A stretch of DNA of 64,000 nucleotides from Erinaceus europaeus (lineage: Eukaryota; Chordata; Mammalia; Eulipotyphla; Erinaceidae): assembly GCF_950295315.1 (NCBI RefSeq), contig NC_080175.1, forward strand, positions 82,587,566 to 82,651,565. The letters run 5' to 3'. Every line of letters begins with the position of its first letter. Positions within the stretch are counted from its first letter, which is position 1. The position numbers and the translations under genes are program-made. This document shows positions 53,538 to 64,000 of this stretch, one piece after another. Below the pieces are notes generated by a model, which was not told the DNA's origin, made no database searches, and saw only the letters and a program-made list of their open reading frames with translations.

Positions 53538-55582
53538 CTAGTGTTTGCCCTTCTTCTGTAGCCAGTCAACAGCGTCAGGTTGAGCCTGATGTAAAGTTTC
53601 GAGACCTCCTTTGAATCTGGAGAGGTGGCAGTCGTTGACTATGTGGGTCATAGTCTGTCTGTAGCCGCAGGGGCAGTTCGGGTCGTCTCTGGCTCCCCAG
53701 CGATGGAACATAGCGGCGCACCAGCCATGGCCTGTTTGATAGCGATTGAGGAGGGCCCAATCATAATGTGCTAGGTCAAAGCCGGGTTGACGCTTGCAGG
53801 GGTCTGTGATGAGGTGTTTGTTCTTTACCTCATCTGACTGCCAACTCTGTTTCCCAGAGACTGGAACAGAGAAGTTCAGTGTAGGCATAGGGGACCAGAC
53901 TGGGTGACGAGACGTCAAGCATTGGACAGGGTGGGCAAAGATATCCGCATATATTGGCAGTCCGGTCGAGCGTAGACATGGGAAATGAACTTAGATGTTG
54001 CCACATCCCGACGAATATCTGGCGGGGCGATGTTGCTAAGGACTGGCAGCCATGGAACTGGGGTGGAACGGATGGTTCCAGAAATTATCCTCATGGAGGA
54101 ATATAATTTGGAATCGACCAAGTGGACATGGGGGCTACAGAACCAGACTGGGGCACAGTATTCTGCAGTGGAATAGCATAATGCCAGAGATGATGATCGT
54201 AGTGTGGAAGCGCTCGCACCGCATGAGGATCTGGCCAGTCTTGCAATGATGTTATTCCTCGCGCCCACCTTTGCTGCAGTTTTTATGAGATGTTCGTGAA
54301 ATGACAGAGTGCGATCGAGAGTAACGCCAAGATAGACTGGTTGGGCTTCATGCCAGATTCTCGTTTTGCCAAGCTGCACATAAAGCTCACGTGAGGCCAA
54401 GGCATGGTGTAGATGGAAAACAGATGATACCGTTTTTTGCAGTGCTAGGGATTAGTCGCCATTTTTTTTACAGTAATCAGATATCAGAGACATGTCTTTC
54501 ATGAGTGTTTCCTCAAGGATGTCGAACTTTGATGCCTGAGTTGCACAGCTGATGTCATCGGCGTAGATGAACTTCCTTGAAGAAGTTTCTGGAAGGTCAT
54601 TGATGTAAATATTAAATAGCGTAGGAGCCAGAACAGAGCCCTGGGGGAGGCCACTTGAGACAAGTCTCCATCTGCTAGACTTGTCACCCAGATGCACCCG
54701 GAATCTTCTGTTTTGGAGAAGAAACGATATAGCGTTGGCCACCCATGGAGGCAGGCATCTTGAGATCTTGACTAGGAGACTACTGTGCCAGACCGTGTCA
54801 GAGGCTGCTGTGAGATCAACATAGACAGCACCCGTCTTTAAATTCTTCTGGAATCCATTCTCAATGTAAGTTGAGAGGGCCAGGGCTTGTTCGCAGGTAG
54901 ATCTTCCTGGGCGGAAACCAGCTTGGGCGGGTGATAGGAATTTCTCTGTAAGATGAGAAATACGTGACAGAAGCAGCCTCTCAAGGAGTTTGTAACACAC
55001 GGAGAGGAGAGAAATTGGTCTATAGCTGGCGGCCAGTGTTGGGTCTTTCTTTGGTTTCAAAACCGCTATAATCTTCGCACGACGCCAAACTTTGGGCATA
55101 GACTCAGATTCCAAGATGTGGGACAGGAATGAAGCGAGCTACTTCTTTGCCGCAGGACCCAGGTTAAGAATGAGTTCTGGGGTGATGTTATCATAGCCAG
55201 CAGCTGTTCCCGGTTTAACCCCCTTCAAAGCATCTTCCAGTTCAGACAGTGTAAAAGGAGAGAGTTTTGGAGAAGGACAAGATAACCAGAAGTGGGATAA
55301 CCACTTGTGGGAAATTTCTCTTTTCCAGACTGGGTCTATCTTAGCACGTCCAACTTGAGTTAGGTGACTGGCCACTGAGTTTGGAGATACGGGAGGATGG
55401 GAGATGGGAGGGGGTTGGCTACCGGCACCCAGTCTGTGAAGAAGCTTCCAGGACTTCCTACTTGAGTGGGTGAAGTTAAGACTTTCCGTGAGTTGTTGCC
55501 AGCGGGCTTGGCGTGCTGCATCCAGGGAGGCAATGAGATGCATTGGATCGACCTTCCCATGGTGCATCTTGTGAGTACCCAT
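53538..55582 (-). pseudogene. Vingi-like reverse transcriptase and C-terminal region, broken
   Basis: Three stretches (55582-55139, 55114-54452, 54400-53915) share one frame, parted by stops near 55140 (after GPAAKK) and near 54452; the second sits beside an A-run that probably also carries an indel. A frameshift near 53930 moves the rest to another frame. Order: linker, PGTAAGYDNITPE, SYRPISLLSVCYKLLERLLL, AGFRPGRSTCEQ, motif A VYVDLTAASDTV, GLPQGSVLAPTLFNIYIND, catalytic FIYADDI, PVYLGVTLDRTL. The end has a Cys/His cluster (CPCGYRQTMTHIVNDC). No RNase H domain is evident. The enzyme would copy element RNA at a nicked target. Confidence 0.85.
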
Positions 55583-55625
55583 TCATTGGGGAAACTGACG
55601 ATCCTTCCTAGCTGACTGAATCCAC

Positions 55626-56403
55626 ATGGATCCCAGTCACTTTCAAAGCCAGCAACAAGCAGTTCCTGACAGCTTTCAAGCTGTTGGTCCTGCTCTTCGA
55701 GTCCTCCAGCTTAATGTTGAGGGGCTGTCCTTTGCAAAACGCGTTCTTATTGGTCAATTGGCGATACAGCATCAGGCAGATGTTATCTGCCTACAAGAAA
55801 CACATATAGCAGTCGATGAAGCTGCTCGATTCACCATCAGTGGATTCAATTTAATATGCTATAATCTCCATCCTAAACACGGCCAAGCCATCTACGCCAA
55901 ATAGTGTCTTGCGGACGTTTACCATATGGCCTCTTCGACCTTCTACGACTCCATTACTATTGGAACTATTCAGCTCGTCAACGTATATAAGCCTCCCAGT
56001 GCCTCATGGGATAATGAGGTCCTGCCTAGCCCGAATCACCCAGCCGTTTACGTTGGAGACTTTAATAGTCATCACCAAGACTGGGGATATTCCTCCACTC
56101 GTGCTGATGGCTCTATCTTAGCCGACTGGGCTTCAGTGAATGACCTTTCCCTATTATACAATCCCAAACAGCCAGGCTCTTTTCATAGTGCTAGATGGAA
56201 TAAAGACTCGTCACCCGACCTGTGCTGGATTAACACAGTCAACGGCCAAGCCTTTTCCGCTACGAGACAAGTTCTCAAGATCTTCCAGCACAGTCATCAC
56301 CGCCCAGCTATCATCCACATTGGTCTCCAGCTCCCACTGATTCTGTGCTCGGAGAAACTAAGATGGATCTTTTGGAAAGCAAACTGGCATCTGTTCAGTG
56401 TGA
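55626..56403 (+). pseudogene. Vingi-like APE-type endonuclease, inverted and broken
   Basis: Opposite strand to the RT. ATG 55626 opens a frame with LRVLQLNVEGLSFAKR and ICLQETHI (metal-binding Asn and Glu). A TAG at 55902-55904 stops it after QAIYAK. The same frame resumes with IQLVNVYKPP, YVGDFNSHHQDWG (catalytic Asp/Asn), SPDLCWIN and HSHHRPAIIHIGLQ. The last motif is normally SDHRP in this nuclease family; here Asp is His, which should itself impair activity. The open frame runs about 50 bp past the element into flanking DNA, which is not coding. The part linking endonuclease to RT is missing. Confidence 0.85.
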
Positions 56404-56517
56404 TTTCAACCCCTTCTAGCCTCCAAGACCTGAGTTCTTGGATATATTTATAAATATGGTTGTATAGTAAGTTGATGTGATTTGAGATAGTATGGTCATT
56501 AATTGATACTTTCTTTT

Positions 56518-56799
56518 TTAAAATTTTCTATATTTATTTATTTTCCCTTTTGTTGCCCTTTTTATTGTTGTTGTAGTTATTGTTGTTGTTATTGTCGTTG
56601 TTAGATAGGACAGAGAGAAATGGAGAGAGGAGGGAAAGACAGAGGGGGAGAGAAAGATAGATGCCTGCAGCCCTGCTTCATTGCCTGTGAAGCAACTCCC
56701 CAGCAGGTGGAAAGCCAGGGGCTGGAACCAAGATCCTTAAGCCGGTCCTTGCACTTTGCACCACGTGTGCTTAACCTGCTACGCTACTGCCCAACCCTC
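56518..56799 (-). mobile_element. Family A SINE
   Basis: CCTTTTGTTGCCCTTTTTA, (GTT)n, GATAGGACAGAGAGAAATGG, TGCCTGCAGCCCTGCTTCAT, GGGGCTGGAACCAAGATCC and CTACTGCCCAACCC. Perfect 18-bp duplications TAATTGATACTTTCTTTT (56500-56517, 56800-56817). Confidence 0.96.
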
Positions 56800-56889
56800 T
56801 AATTGATACTTTCTTTTCAGAAGCTATATTTCTTACGTCATTGTGATTACCACCATTTGTTAGCAATGCTTTCTAATATTTATTTAATC

Positions 56890-57036
56890 ACTCATTTAGT
56901 AATTATTTTACTTTATAGGGACAGAGAGAAATAAAGGGGAGGATGGAGAGATAGAGAGGGAGAAAGAAAGACACCTGGACTTCTGCCTTTACGCTTGTGA
57001 AGCTTGCCCATTGCAGGTGGGGCTGGGGGCTTCTTT
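56890..57036 (-). mobile_element. Family B SINE, truncated
   Basis: GGGACAGAGAGAAATAAAGG, CACCTGGACTTCTGCC, AAGCTTGCCCATTGCAGG; it stops at GGGCTGGGGGCTTC. Confidence 0.7.
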
Positions 57037-57132
57037 CTTTTCTCCTTCCTTTCCTTTTCTTTTGATTGGACAGAGAGAAATTGAGAGGACGGGGGGGGGG
57101 CATAGAGAAGGAGAATAAAAGAAATACACTCT

Positions 57133-57422
57133 CAGGGATTTAGGGGGTGGCACACTCAGATAAGTGCACATAATATTATACTTAAGGACCTGAGCAAGGA
57201 TTTAGGTTTGAGCCCCCACTCCCAACCTGCAACAGGGTAGTTTCACAAGTGGCACAGCTGGTCTGCAGGTGTCTATTTTTCTCTCACTCTCTGTATCTCC
57301 CCGTCCTCTCTCAATTTCTCTCTGTCCTACGTAAAACAACAACAACAAAATCACCTGGGGCAGTGGATTTGTGTAGGCACAAAGAAACAGCAATAACCCT
57401 GGCGGCGATTAAATATATATAA
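57133..57422 (+). mobile_element. Family A-long SINE
   Basis: TTAGGGGGTGGCACACTCAG, TAGGTTTGAGCCCCCACTCC, GCTGGTCTGCAGGTGTC, CTGTCCTACGTAAAAC, CACCTGGGGCAGTGGATTTG and CAATAACCCTGGCGGCG. Confidence 0.85.
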
Positions 57423-57461
57423 AGAAAAGAAAAGGAAAGGAAAGGAAAGAAAAGAAATAAA

Positions 57462-57705
57462 AAGAGAGAGACAGACTGGGAGTATGGATTGGCCTGTCAA
57501 AAGCAATTACAGAAGCCAGACCTTCAACCTTCTGCATCCTACAGTGACCTTGGGTCCATACTCCCAGAGGGTTAAAGAATGAGGAAGCTGTCAGGGGAGC
57601 GGATGGGATACGGAGTTCTGGTGGTGGGAATTGTGTGGAGTTGCACTCCTCTTATCCTATGGATTAGTCAAGGTTTCCTTTTTATAAATAAAAAATTTTT
57701 AAAAA
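57462..57705 (+). mobile_element. L1 3' end fragment
   Basis: GACAGACTGGGAGTATGG, AAGCCAGACCTTCAACC, GGGTCCATACTCCCAGAGG, GGGAATTGTGTGGAGTTGC and TTTTTATAAATAAAAAATT. A GGAAA-type simple repeat precedes it (57424-57460). Confidence 0.9.
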
Positions 57706-57785
57706 AGGAAGGAAGGAAAGAAAGAAATACACCGGCAGCACTGCTTCATCACTCAGGAAATTTCTCCCATTTAGATGTGAAATAG

Positions 57786-58680
57786 AAACATGGTAAGATG
57801 TACCAGTTTGCTCCCCAGATATGGGAAAAAATCCTAAGTACAAAATCACTAGAAAGTCTTATCTTGCTTCCTGTAAACTGCAATAGCATAACACTGCCAT
57901 AAGAATCAGACTATTATTAGAGAAAGAATATAAATTTTCTTAATTATAGATGCTCTATATTTAATTCAGTATGGTACATACATTTACATACCATTAAAAG
58001 AAAATAAGTTTATTTAGCATGTAATGGTTTTTATAATATTCAGTATAATTTCAACAATTGAGAAAGTATATCCAGAGGATAATTTTTGAAGCACTAAACA
58101 CAAAGAATGCAAAAATACATAATCTCTTTTTACTTGTCAGTAGTCACTATTTAATATGATTTTTGTAAAATAGAAAATAAATTACTTATTCATGTTAACA
58201 AAGGAAAATCTCCCCAAAGAGAGATAAATAATTGATCAGCTATTTCCCCATGAAAAGCATGACAAGAAAAATACCATATGGTAGACAACAGCTTTGAAGA
58301 AAGCTTTAAATGATTTCAGAAGAAAACAAATTTTTCTGTAACTAAAATATATGACTAGTTCAGCTTATTTTTTTCAAATAAAGAGCTTCAGTCTTTTTAA
58401 GTATATATTTTCGTAATCATATGATATAACAGAACGCAAATATTTTCTAGTTTTTGTCCTCATAAGTACTTTAATATAAACACGACCTACTATTTTTCAC
58501 TTTTTTTATTCTCTTACAAACATTAGCAGTATTGTCAAAGTCTACTTTTTAAGAAAGAAAAAATTCCTTGAATAGAATTTTACTCCCTAAATATACATAA
58601 CTTGAATAATTGTCAGAGATAAAGTATGATTTTACTATATTCAATTGGTTATCTTTATTACTTGTTCCAATATTTTTGAA
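57786..58680. other. AT-rich non-coding DNA
   Basis: About 900 bp, nothing recognised. Confidence 0.4.
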
Positions 58681-58689
58681 AAATCATTA

Positions 58690-59283
58690 AAAATTCTAGT
58701 TCTATTTCCACCTCTGACACCATATTCCCAGACAATACTTTCAGCCCACCTGCATGTTAGCTATCTGGCTCAGGCAAAAATTAGTAAAGTCAAGGGCTCC
58801 TTGGAATATACTGAAAATACACTTCCTAGCTTCTTCCAACATGAAGACCACAAATTTCATGGGGTTTCAATTTACCTTTAGGTTCCTGATTACTAAACAT
58901 TCTGTTCTGTTTTATATCTTAGTGCTCTTCAGCCCCATTAAGTTGCAGATGCTACCATGACGCCAACCTGACTTCTGTGGGCAGACGACCTCACCAATGA
59001 GTCCTGGAACCCCACCTCTCCAGAGCCTTACCCCACTAGGGAAAGATAGAAATAGGCTGGGGGTATGGATTTTATCTGTCAATGTCCATGTCCAGCATAA
59101 AGGTAATTACAGAAGCCAGACCTCCCACCCCATAAAAAATTTTGGTCCATACTCTTAAAGGGATTAAGAATAGGGAAGCTTCCAATGGAGGAAATGGGAT
59201 GTGGAATTCTGGAGGTGGGAACTGTGTGGAATTGTACCCTCTTGTCCAACAATTTGTCGATCATTGTTAAATCATTAATATAT
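58690..59283 (+). mobile_element. Older L1 3'UTR fragment
   Basis: CCAGACAATACTTTCAGCCC, CATGTTAGCTATCTGGCTC, ACTTCCTAGCTTCTTCC, CCCCACTAGGGAAAGATAG, GGAACTGTGTGGAATTGTAC and CATTGTTAAATCATTAAT. Confidence 0.85.
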
Positions 59284-59374
59284 AAGAAAGCGAAAAATCA
59301 GTATAATGGTCATTTGAATGAATCATTTTCATAGTTGGATGAGGACAGTGATGTTTCTGTGTTTTATGATCAAT

Positions 59375-59665
59375 TGAGGCTCTGGGTAGTGATGTATTTA
59401 ATTAAGCACACACATTACCATTTGCAAAGACCCAGGCTCAAGCCCCTCATCCCCAACTACAAGGGGGAAACTTCATAAGTAGTGAAGCAGTGTTGTGGAT
59501 GTTTCTTTCTCCCTCCCTCCCAATCTCCCTTTCTCCTCTCAATTTTTCTCTGTCCTATCAAATAAAAGAGGGGGAGAAATAAATAAAAAAGAAAATGGCC
59601 ATCAGAAGAGGTGAATTTGTTCTGTGTCCTGCTGGCTACCAGCCCCAGTGATAACCATGGTAGCA
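59375..59665 (+). mobile_element. Family A-long SINE
   Basis: GAGGCTCTGGGTAGTGATG, CCCAGGCTCAAGCCCC, GAAGCAGTGTTGTGGATG, CTCTGTCCTATCAAATAAAAG, GGCCATCAGAAGAGGTGAAT and AGCCCCAGTGATAACC. Confidence 0.82.
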
Positions 59666-61030
59666 TTCCTTAGGATATAGCCTAAGGAAGTGAACACACC
59701 CCTCCCAAAAGATTTGTGTTTACCTGTGTTAATAGCAGCATAATGGAATACTACTCAGCTATTAAGAATAATGATTTCACATTCTTCACCTCACTTGGGA
59801 TTGAGCTTGAAGGAATTATGCTAAAAGATATAAGACAGACTTTTAAATATATAAGCTGTGTATTTGATATGCGGACTCTCTCAAAAGCCTAGACCAAGTA
59901 GATCAGAAGCAACCAATAGCACAGCTATATACAAGATACTGGGTACTGTACAGCAAACCCTAACAAAAGGACTTTTCAAAGTTAACCCAATTACCAAATA
60001 ATGTGATGATAACATTAACTATCCATTGTCTTTTTGAACCCTAAGACAGCAGGAACCTCACATCTCCACTAGAGAGCCTCTACTTCCCCCAGTCCTGGAA
60101 CCCTTGGATAGGGCCCACTTTCCCGTATGCCTCTCCCAATCCATATCAAATAATATTGCATCCACCGATCACAACCTAACCAACGCAACGATTGCCACCT
60201 CAACATGCTTCACTTCAGACTGTGTCCAGAGACTTTACGTGTGGAATGACAACCCTTCAGCTTCCTTACTCTGGTGAGACCTTTCCTTTCATAGTATTCT
60301 CTAATTCCATACCAGGTGGTTCACTTTCTAACAAAGTCCCAAAACCTAGATATACACGAGTTTTGGTGAGAGAGAGCATATGTTCACACGTATCCATAAA
60401 CTACTGCAAAATATATACCTGAAAGTAGAAGTACACTAGAGTTTGCAGTGAGTACCCCCCTAACACTTCCTCTCCACTATTCCAAGCTTTGGGTCCATGA
60501 TTGCTCAACAATTTGTTTGGCTTCGTATGTTAACTCTCTTTTCAGTCACCAGGTTCCAGATGTCATCAGGATGCAGGCCAGGCTTCCAGGACTGAAGACC
60601 CCACCAATGTGTCCTGGAGCTCCGCATCCCCAGAGACCCACCCTACTAGGGAAAGAGAGAGGCAGACAGGGAGTATGTACCGACCAGTCAACACCCATGT
60701 TCAGTGGGGAAGCAATTACAGAAGCCAGACCTTCCACCTTCTTTAACCCACAATGACCCTGGGTCCATGTTCCCAGAGGAATAGAGAATGGGAAAGCTAT
60801 CAGGGGAGGGGGTGGGATATGGAGATTGGGTGGTTGGAATTGTGTGGAGTTGTACCCCTCCTACCCTATGGTTTTGTTAATTTATCCTTTCTTAAATAAA
60901 AAAAAAGATATAAGACAGAAAGAGAAGGATAAATATGGGAAAACCACACTCAGCAATCTGCAAGTTTTCAGACCAACAGTGACACATCTGTCAACATTTA
61001 TGACGGACACCATCTGTCTTCCATTTACTT
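59663..61030 (+). mobile_element. Old L1 3' end split by a younger L1
   Basis: 59663-59839 is decayed ORF2 end (ATGGAATACTACTCAGCTAT, TGAGCTTGAAGGAATTATGC). It resumes at 60920 (AAGAGAAGGATAAATATGGG) for roughly 100 bp. Confidence 0.8.
59840..60902 (+). mobile_element. 5'-truncated L1, 3'UTR only
   Basis: Young-lineage 3'UTR from CTTTTAAATATATAAGC to TCCTTTCTTAAATAAAAAA. Perfect 17-bp duplications AAAAGATATAAGACAGA (59823-59839, 60903-60919). Contains the complete 279-nt intron-like block at 60274-60552 (donor CTCTG/GTGAGACC, acceptor TTTTCAGTCACCAG/GTTCC). Confidence 0.96.
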
Positions 61031-61692
<662 letters not shown>

Positions 61693-61756
61693 ACCAAAGG
61701 GGAAAGGGTGGGGAAAAATGTTAAAGACCAAGAATATCTACTATTAAAAAATAAAG

Positions 61757-62040
61757 TAGGTGGCACAGCTGGTTAAGCACACATCTTACCTACTAATGTG
61801 CAAGGACCAGGTTCAAACACCGACTCCTCAACTGAAGGGTTGAAACTTCACTAACTGTGAAGTAATTACTGTATGTGTCTTTCAGTTTTTCACTTTCCCT
61901 CTCTATCTCCCCCTCCTAAATTCTATCATATCAAGAAAAAAATTAAAAAAGGAATAAAAGAAAAAGAAACTGTCCACCAGGAGCAGTGGATATACCATGC
62001 AGGCATAGAGCCCCAGCAATAAACTTGATGGCAATTAAAA
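61757..62040 (+). mobile_element. Family A-long SINE
   Basis: TAGGTGGCACAGCTGGTTAA, CAGGTTCAAACACCGAC (B box), GTGAAGTAATTACTGTATG, CACCAGGAGCAGTGGATATA and GAGCCCCAGCAATAAAC. Confidence 0.85.
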
Positions 62041-62147
62041 TGATGGTGATAACAACAACAACAGTAATAACAGTAAAGATGATGATGATGAAGAGTCAGT
62101 TGGAGAGGAACCTATTATGATAGAAGTTCAATGAAACCTTCATCTTT

Positions 62148-62293
62148 TTTTTTTCCTTTTTTCAATTTTTTTTTTTATTTACCAGAGTGCTGCTCAGCTC
62201 TGGCTTATGGTGGTACAGGGGATTGAACCTGGGACTTTGGAGCCTCAGACATGAGAGTCTCTTTGCATAACTATTATGCTATCTACCCCTGCC
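62148..62293 (-). mobile_element. Family C SINE, best-preserved copy
   Basis: Perfect 16-bp duplications TGAAACCTTCATCTTT (62132-62147, 62294-62309). The poly(T) side is left, so transcription is on the minus strand: GGGGTAGATAGCATAATAG (A-box region), GGTTCAATCCCC (B box) and AGCTGAGCAGCACTCTGG. Confidence 0.93.
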
Positions 62294-62400
62294 TGAAACC
62301 TTCATCTTTATAGTAAAATGGAGGGAGGGTTCAGGGCTCATTTTCATGAAGTCCCAGATTCATGCCATTAACTCAGACTGTACAGCATGATGCTCAGGCA

Positions 62401-62402
<2 letters not shown>

Positions 62403-62470
<68 letters not shown>

Positions 62471-62471
62471 A
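62403..62471. repeat. (CT)n-(CA)n compound microsatellite
   Basis: About 44 bp of CT followed by about 26 bp of CA. Confidence 0.97.
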
Positions 62472-62668
62472 AATACATTTTAACAAACTAGAAAATGTTG
62501 ACCAAACTAAAAATCTGAAGTACCCACTTATATTTTTGCATCTATAAAATTATTGTTTCAATAGTATGTCACAAAATTGGAACATGCATTATGAAGACAT
62601 TTTAGATTGGTCTAAATCATTTAACACTATGCAGTTAAATTTCCTACATATGACAGGATAGTTCACTT

Positions 62669-62840
62669 ATTTTTTATTGAGGGGGTAAATGCTTTATAGT
62701 ACAATCATTGACATGCATACAATTTCATGTGTAATTGGCCCCAAAGTTTTCTTCCTATCCTTCCACACCCACCCCTCCCTCCCCGAAGTCCTTTGCTTTG
62801 ATACAGTACACCATGCTCAGTCCATGTTGAACCTGGGTCA
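62669..62840 (-). mobile_element. L1 3'UTR fragment, second lineage
   Basis: TTTTTTATTGAGGGGGTAAATGC (split at 62682), GAAGTCCTTTGCTTTGATAC and TACACCATGCTCAGTCC match the antisense 3'UTR at 52575-53225. Confidence 0.6.
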
Positions 62841-62909
62841 CTACAATAAAAAGCAGAACACTATCCACTGAACTCTTTCCTCAGCATTACAAAAAAAAAA
62901 AATGTATTT

Positions 62910-63098
62910 TTTTTAAAGACAGTCAGAAATTGAGAGGGAAGGGGGAGATAGAGAGGGAGAGAGACAGAGAGACATCTGCAGCCCTGCTTTATATCTCGTC
63001 AAGCTTTCCCCCTGCAGTTGGGGACCAGGCGCTCGAACCTGGGTCCTTATGCACTGTAACATGTGTTCTCAAGCAGGTGTGCCACCACCCGGCCCCCC
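62910..63098 (-). mobile_element. Family B SINE
   Basis: GACAGTCAGAAATTGAGAGG, CATCTGCAGCCCTGC, AAGCTTTCCCCCTGCAG, GCGCTCGAACCTGGGTCC, CACTGTAACATGTGTTC and CCACCACCCGGCCCC. Perfect 12-bp duplications AAAAATGTATTT (62898-62909, 63099-63110). Confidence 0.95.
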
Positions 63099-63265
63099 AA
63101 AAATGTATTTCAGTAAAACAAAGCAGTAACATTTGTGTGACATAATAGTATGTTTTCAAGTCACTGAAAAATAATCAGGACCTAGTATAGATTCCCATTT
63201 AAGAACACTGTTAAGCAAAAAGCTCTAGGCTGATACTTTCAAGTCATTTTAAAATTGTATTTCTT

Positions 63266-63415
63266 GTGGTATGGGAGGTGGTGCAATGGATAAAGCATTG
63301 GACTCTCAAGTGTGAGGCTCTGAGTTCAACCCTGGCAGCACATGTACCAGAATGATGTCTGGTTCTTTCTCTCTCCTTTCTCATGAATAATTAAATAAAT
63401 TCTGTAAAATAAAAT
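63266..63415 (+). mobile_element. Family D SINE
   Basis: GGGAGGTGGTGCAATGGATA, TTGGACTCTCAAGTGTGAGG, GAGTTCAACCCTGGCAGC (B box), GTACCAGAATGATGTCTGG and an A-rich tail. Perfect 15-bp duplications AAAATTGTATTTCTT (63251-63265, 63416-63430). Confidence 0.95.
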
Positions 63416-63430
63416 AAAATTGTATTTCTT

Positions 63431-64000
63431 TCCTTTCCTTCTCCTCTTCTCCCTACTCCTCTTCCTCCACCTCCCTCTTATCATTGTTCTCCTTCTTATT
63501 CTCCATTTTAAGTCTAGCTTTGCTCTGTATGTAGAACAAGTTACTACATGAAAAGGTAGTTTCTCTCAAGTTAGAACTCACATGCATCGAATAACGGTTG
63601 TTTAATCTGGCCACAGTTCGTCTATTATGTCTATAGGAAATATTCCTATTAATTGCTAATATCTACAGAGACACTATGCTATACTCTGGATGAGGAGGGA
63701 GTAACGTAATGTTCCAACAGTAAAAGCATTGTGCGGATAAGTGGATGGTGTTTAATGTACCTTGAAATGTGCCCTGATGTAGATTTCTATTAGTAGAGTC
63801 AGTGATTTGAAAGAAAATAGATCTTAGTTTTAACTGAATTAGAAATACCAAACCACATCAATTCATTACCAAGAAACATATGTTGACTTTAAAAATGACT
63901 AATACATAGATTTACAGTAGGAAAATATATTTAATAACCTCAAGTTGAGTACAGTTATGTTAATTATGATGTTAGTAATACCCTTGATGAATAAGACCAC
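63431..64000. other. Pyrimidine tract, then non-coding DNA
   Basis: CT-rich to about 63505; the rest shows no recognised feature. Confidence 0.4.

Larger units (their letters stand above)
53534..56403 (-). mobile_element. Vingi-like non-LTR retrotransposon, 5'-inverted
   Basis: A 2,870-bp insertion between perfect 14-bp duplications TTTCAACCCCTTCT (53520-53533, 56404-56417). The minus strand from about 55590 to 53534 carries the RT-to-C-terminus part in sense and ends in CTAGAAGAAG. From about 55600 to 56403 the endonuclease part lies in the opposite orientation. The proteins are unlike mammalian L1, CR1/L2 or RTE/BovB. Vingi (a sister clade of Ingi without RNase H) was reported by Kojima, Kapitonov and Jurka (2011) as recently expanded in hedgehogs and absent from other mammals examined. 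I assign this element to it from its domain make-up and host; the exact family was not tested. Confidence 0.82.
57057..57785 (-). mobile_element. Family B SINE split by later insertions
   Basis: Left arm 57057-57130 (GATTGGACAGAGAGAAATTG to AAAGAAATACAC) and right arm 57719-57785 (AAAGAAATACACCGGCAGC, CTGCTTCATCACTCAGG). The repeated AAAGAAATACAC marks the insertion site of everything between. Confidence 0.75.

Noticed and set aside
55939..56121. A second protein in another frame of the endonuclease region
   Set aside because: The conserved nuclease motifs are all in the 55626/55926 frame; others are overlaps.
53534..56403. BovB/RTE, CR1 or group II intron origin for the RT
   Set aside because: An APE endonuclease rules out a group II intron. 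The RT motifs and terminal Cys/His cluster are not those of BovB/RTE or CR1 as I know them.

Overview
This window is a gene-free stretch of mammalian nuclear DNA, almost certainly from a hedgehog (Erinaceidae, probably Erinaceus europaeus). Evidence: (1) it is saturated with tRNA-derived SINEs of the kinds known from hedgehogs (four families here, labelled A-D; A and B resemble the ERI SINEs described in hedgehogs, but I cannot assign the published names with certainty); (2) it holds several hedgehog L1 lineages; (3) it carries a non-LTR retrotransposon at 53.5-56.4 kb whose endonuclease and reverse transcriptase are neither L1, CR1/L2 nor RTE/BovB and fit Vingi, a clade reported among mammals only from hedgehogs. 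I see no host protein-coding exon, no functional RNA gene and no CpG-island promoter of a host gene. The longest open frames all belong to retrotransposons or simple repeats.

Layout. 1-10.4 kb: A/B/C-family SINEs, L1 3' fragments, a 200-N gap (2651-2850) and a perfect 305-bp inverted repeat (2910-3214 / 4690-4994). 10.4-17.6 kb: a full-length L1 (12-bp target duplication, tandem 5'UTR monomers with YY1-like sites, ORF1 and ORF2 each broken by few lesions, 3'UTR with a quadruplex-type G tract). Its 3'UTR lacks a 279-nt block present in three other copies here, with GT-AG edges, as if spliced out. 17.6-25.5 kb: SINEs, a SINE/L1/SINE nest (20.35-21.84 kb), a repeat-poor block (22.3-23.2 kb) and a poly(T)-only insertion (25.3 kb). 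25.5-26.8 kb: an L1 ORF2 fragment joined to a tiny internally deleted Vingi derivative. 27-41 kb: old L1s, SINEs, two L1 copies with 5' inversions, and repeat-poor DNA at 35.1-36.2 kb. 41.8-42.3 kb: a probable antisense solo LTR. 42.9-49.4 kb: decayed L1s and SINEs. 49.96-50.15 kb: a 7SK RNA retropseudogene without a tail. 51-53.5 kb: SINEs and an inverted L1. 53.5-56.4 kb: the Vingi-like element, itself 5'-inverted. 56.4-64 kb: more SINEs, two L1 3' copies and microsatellites.

There is no operon or pathway. What ties the window together is retrotransposition: L1 (and locally Vingi) enzymes copied their own RNAs, SINE RNAs, 7SK RNA and perhaps chimeric RNAs into the locus, leaving target-site duplications I could read for about twenty insertions. 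Positions of old SINE/L1 remnants are approximate (about +/-10-20 bp); boundaries given with a target-site duplication are exact as read by eye.
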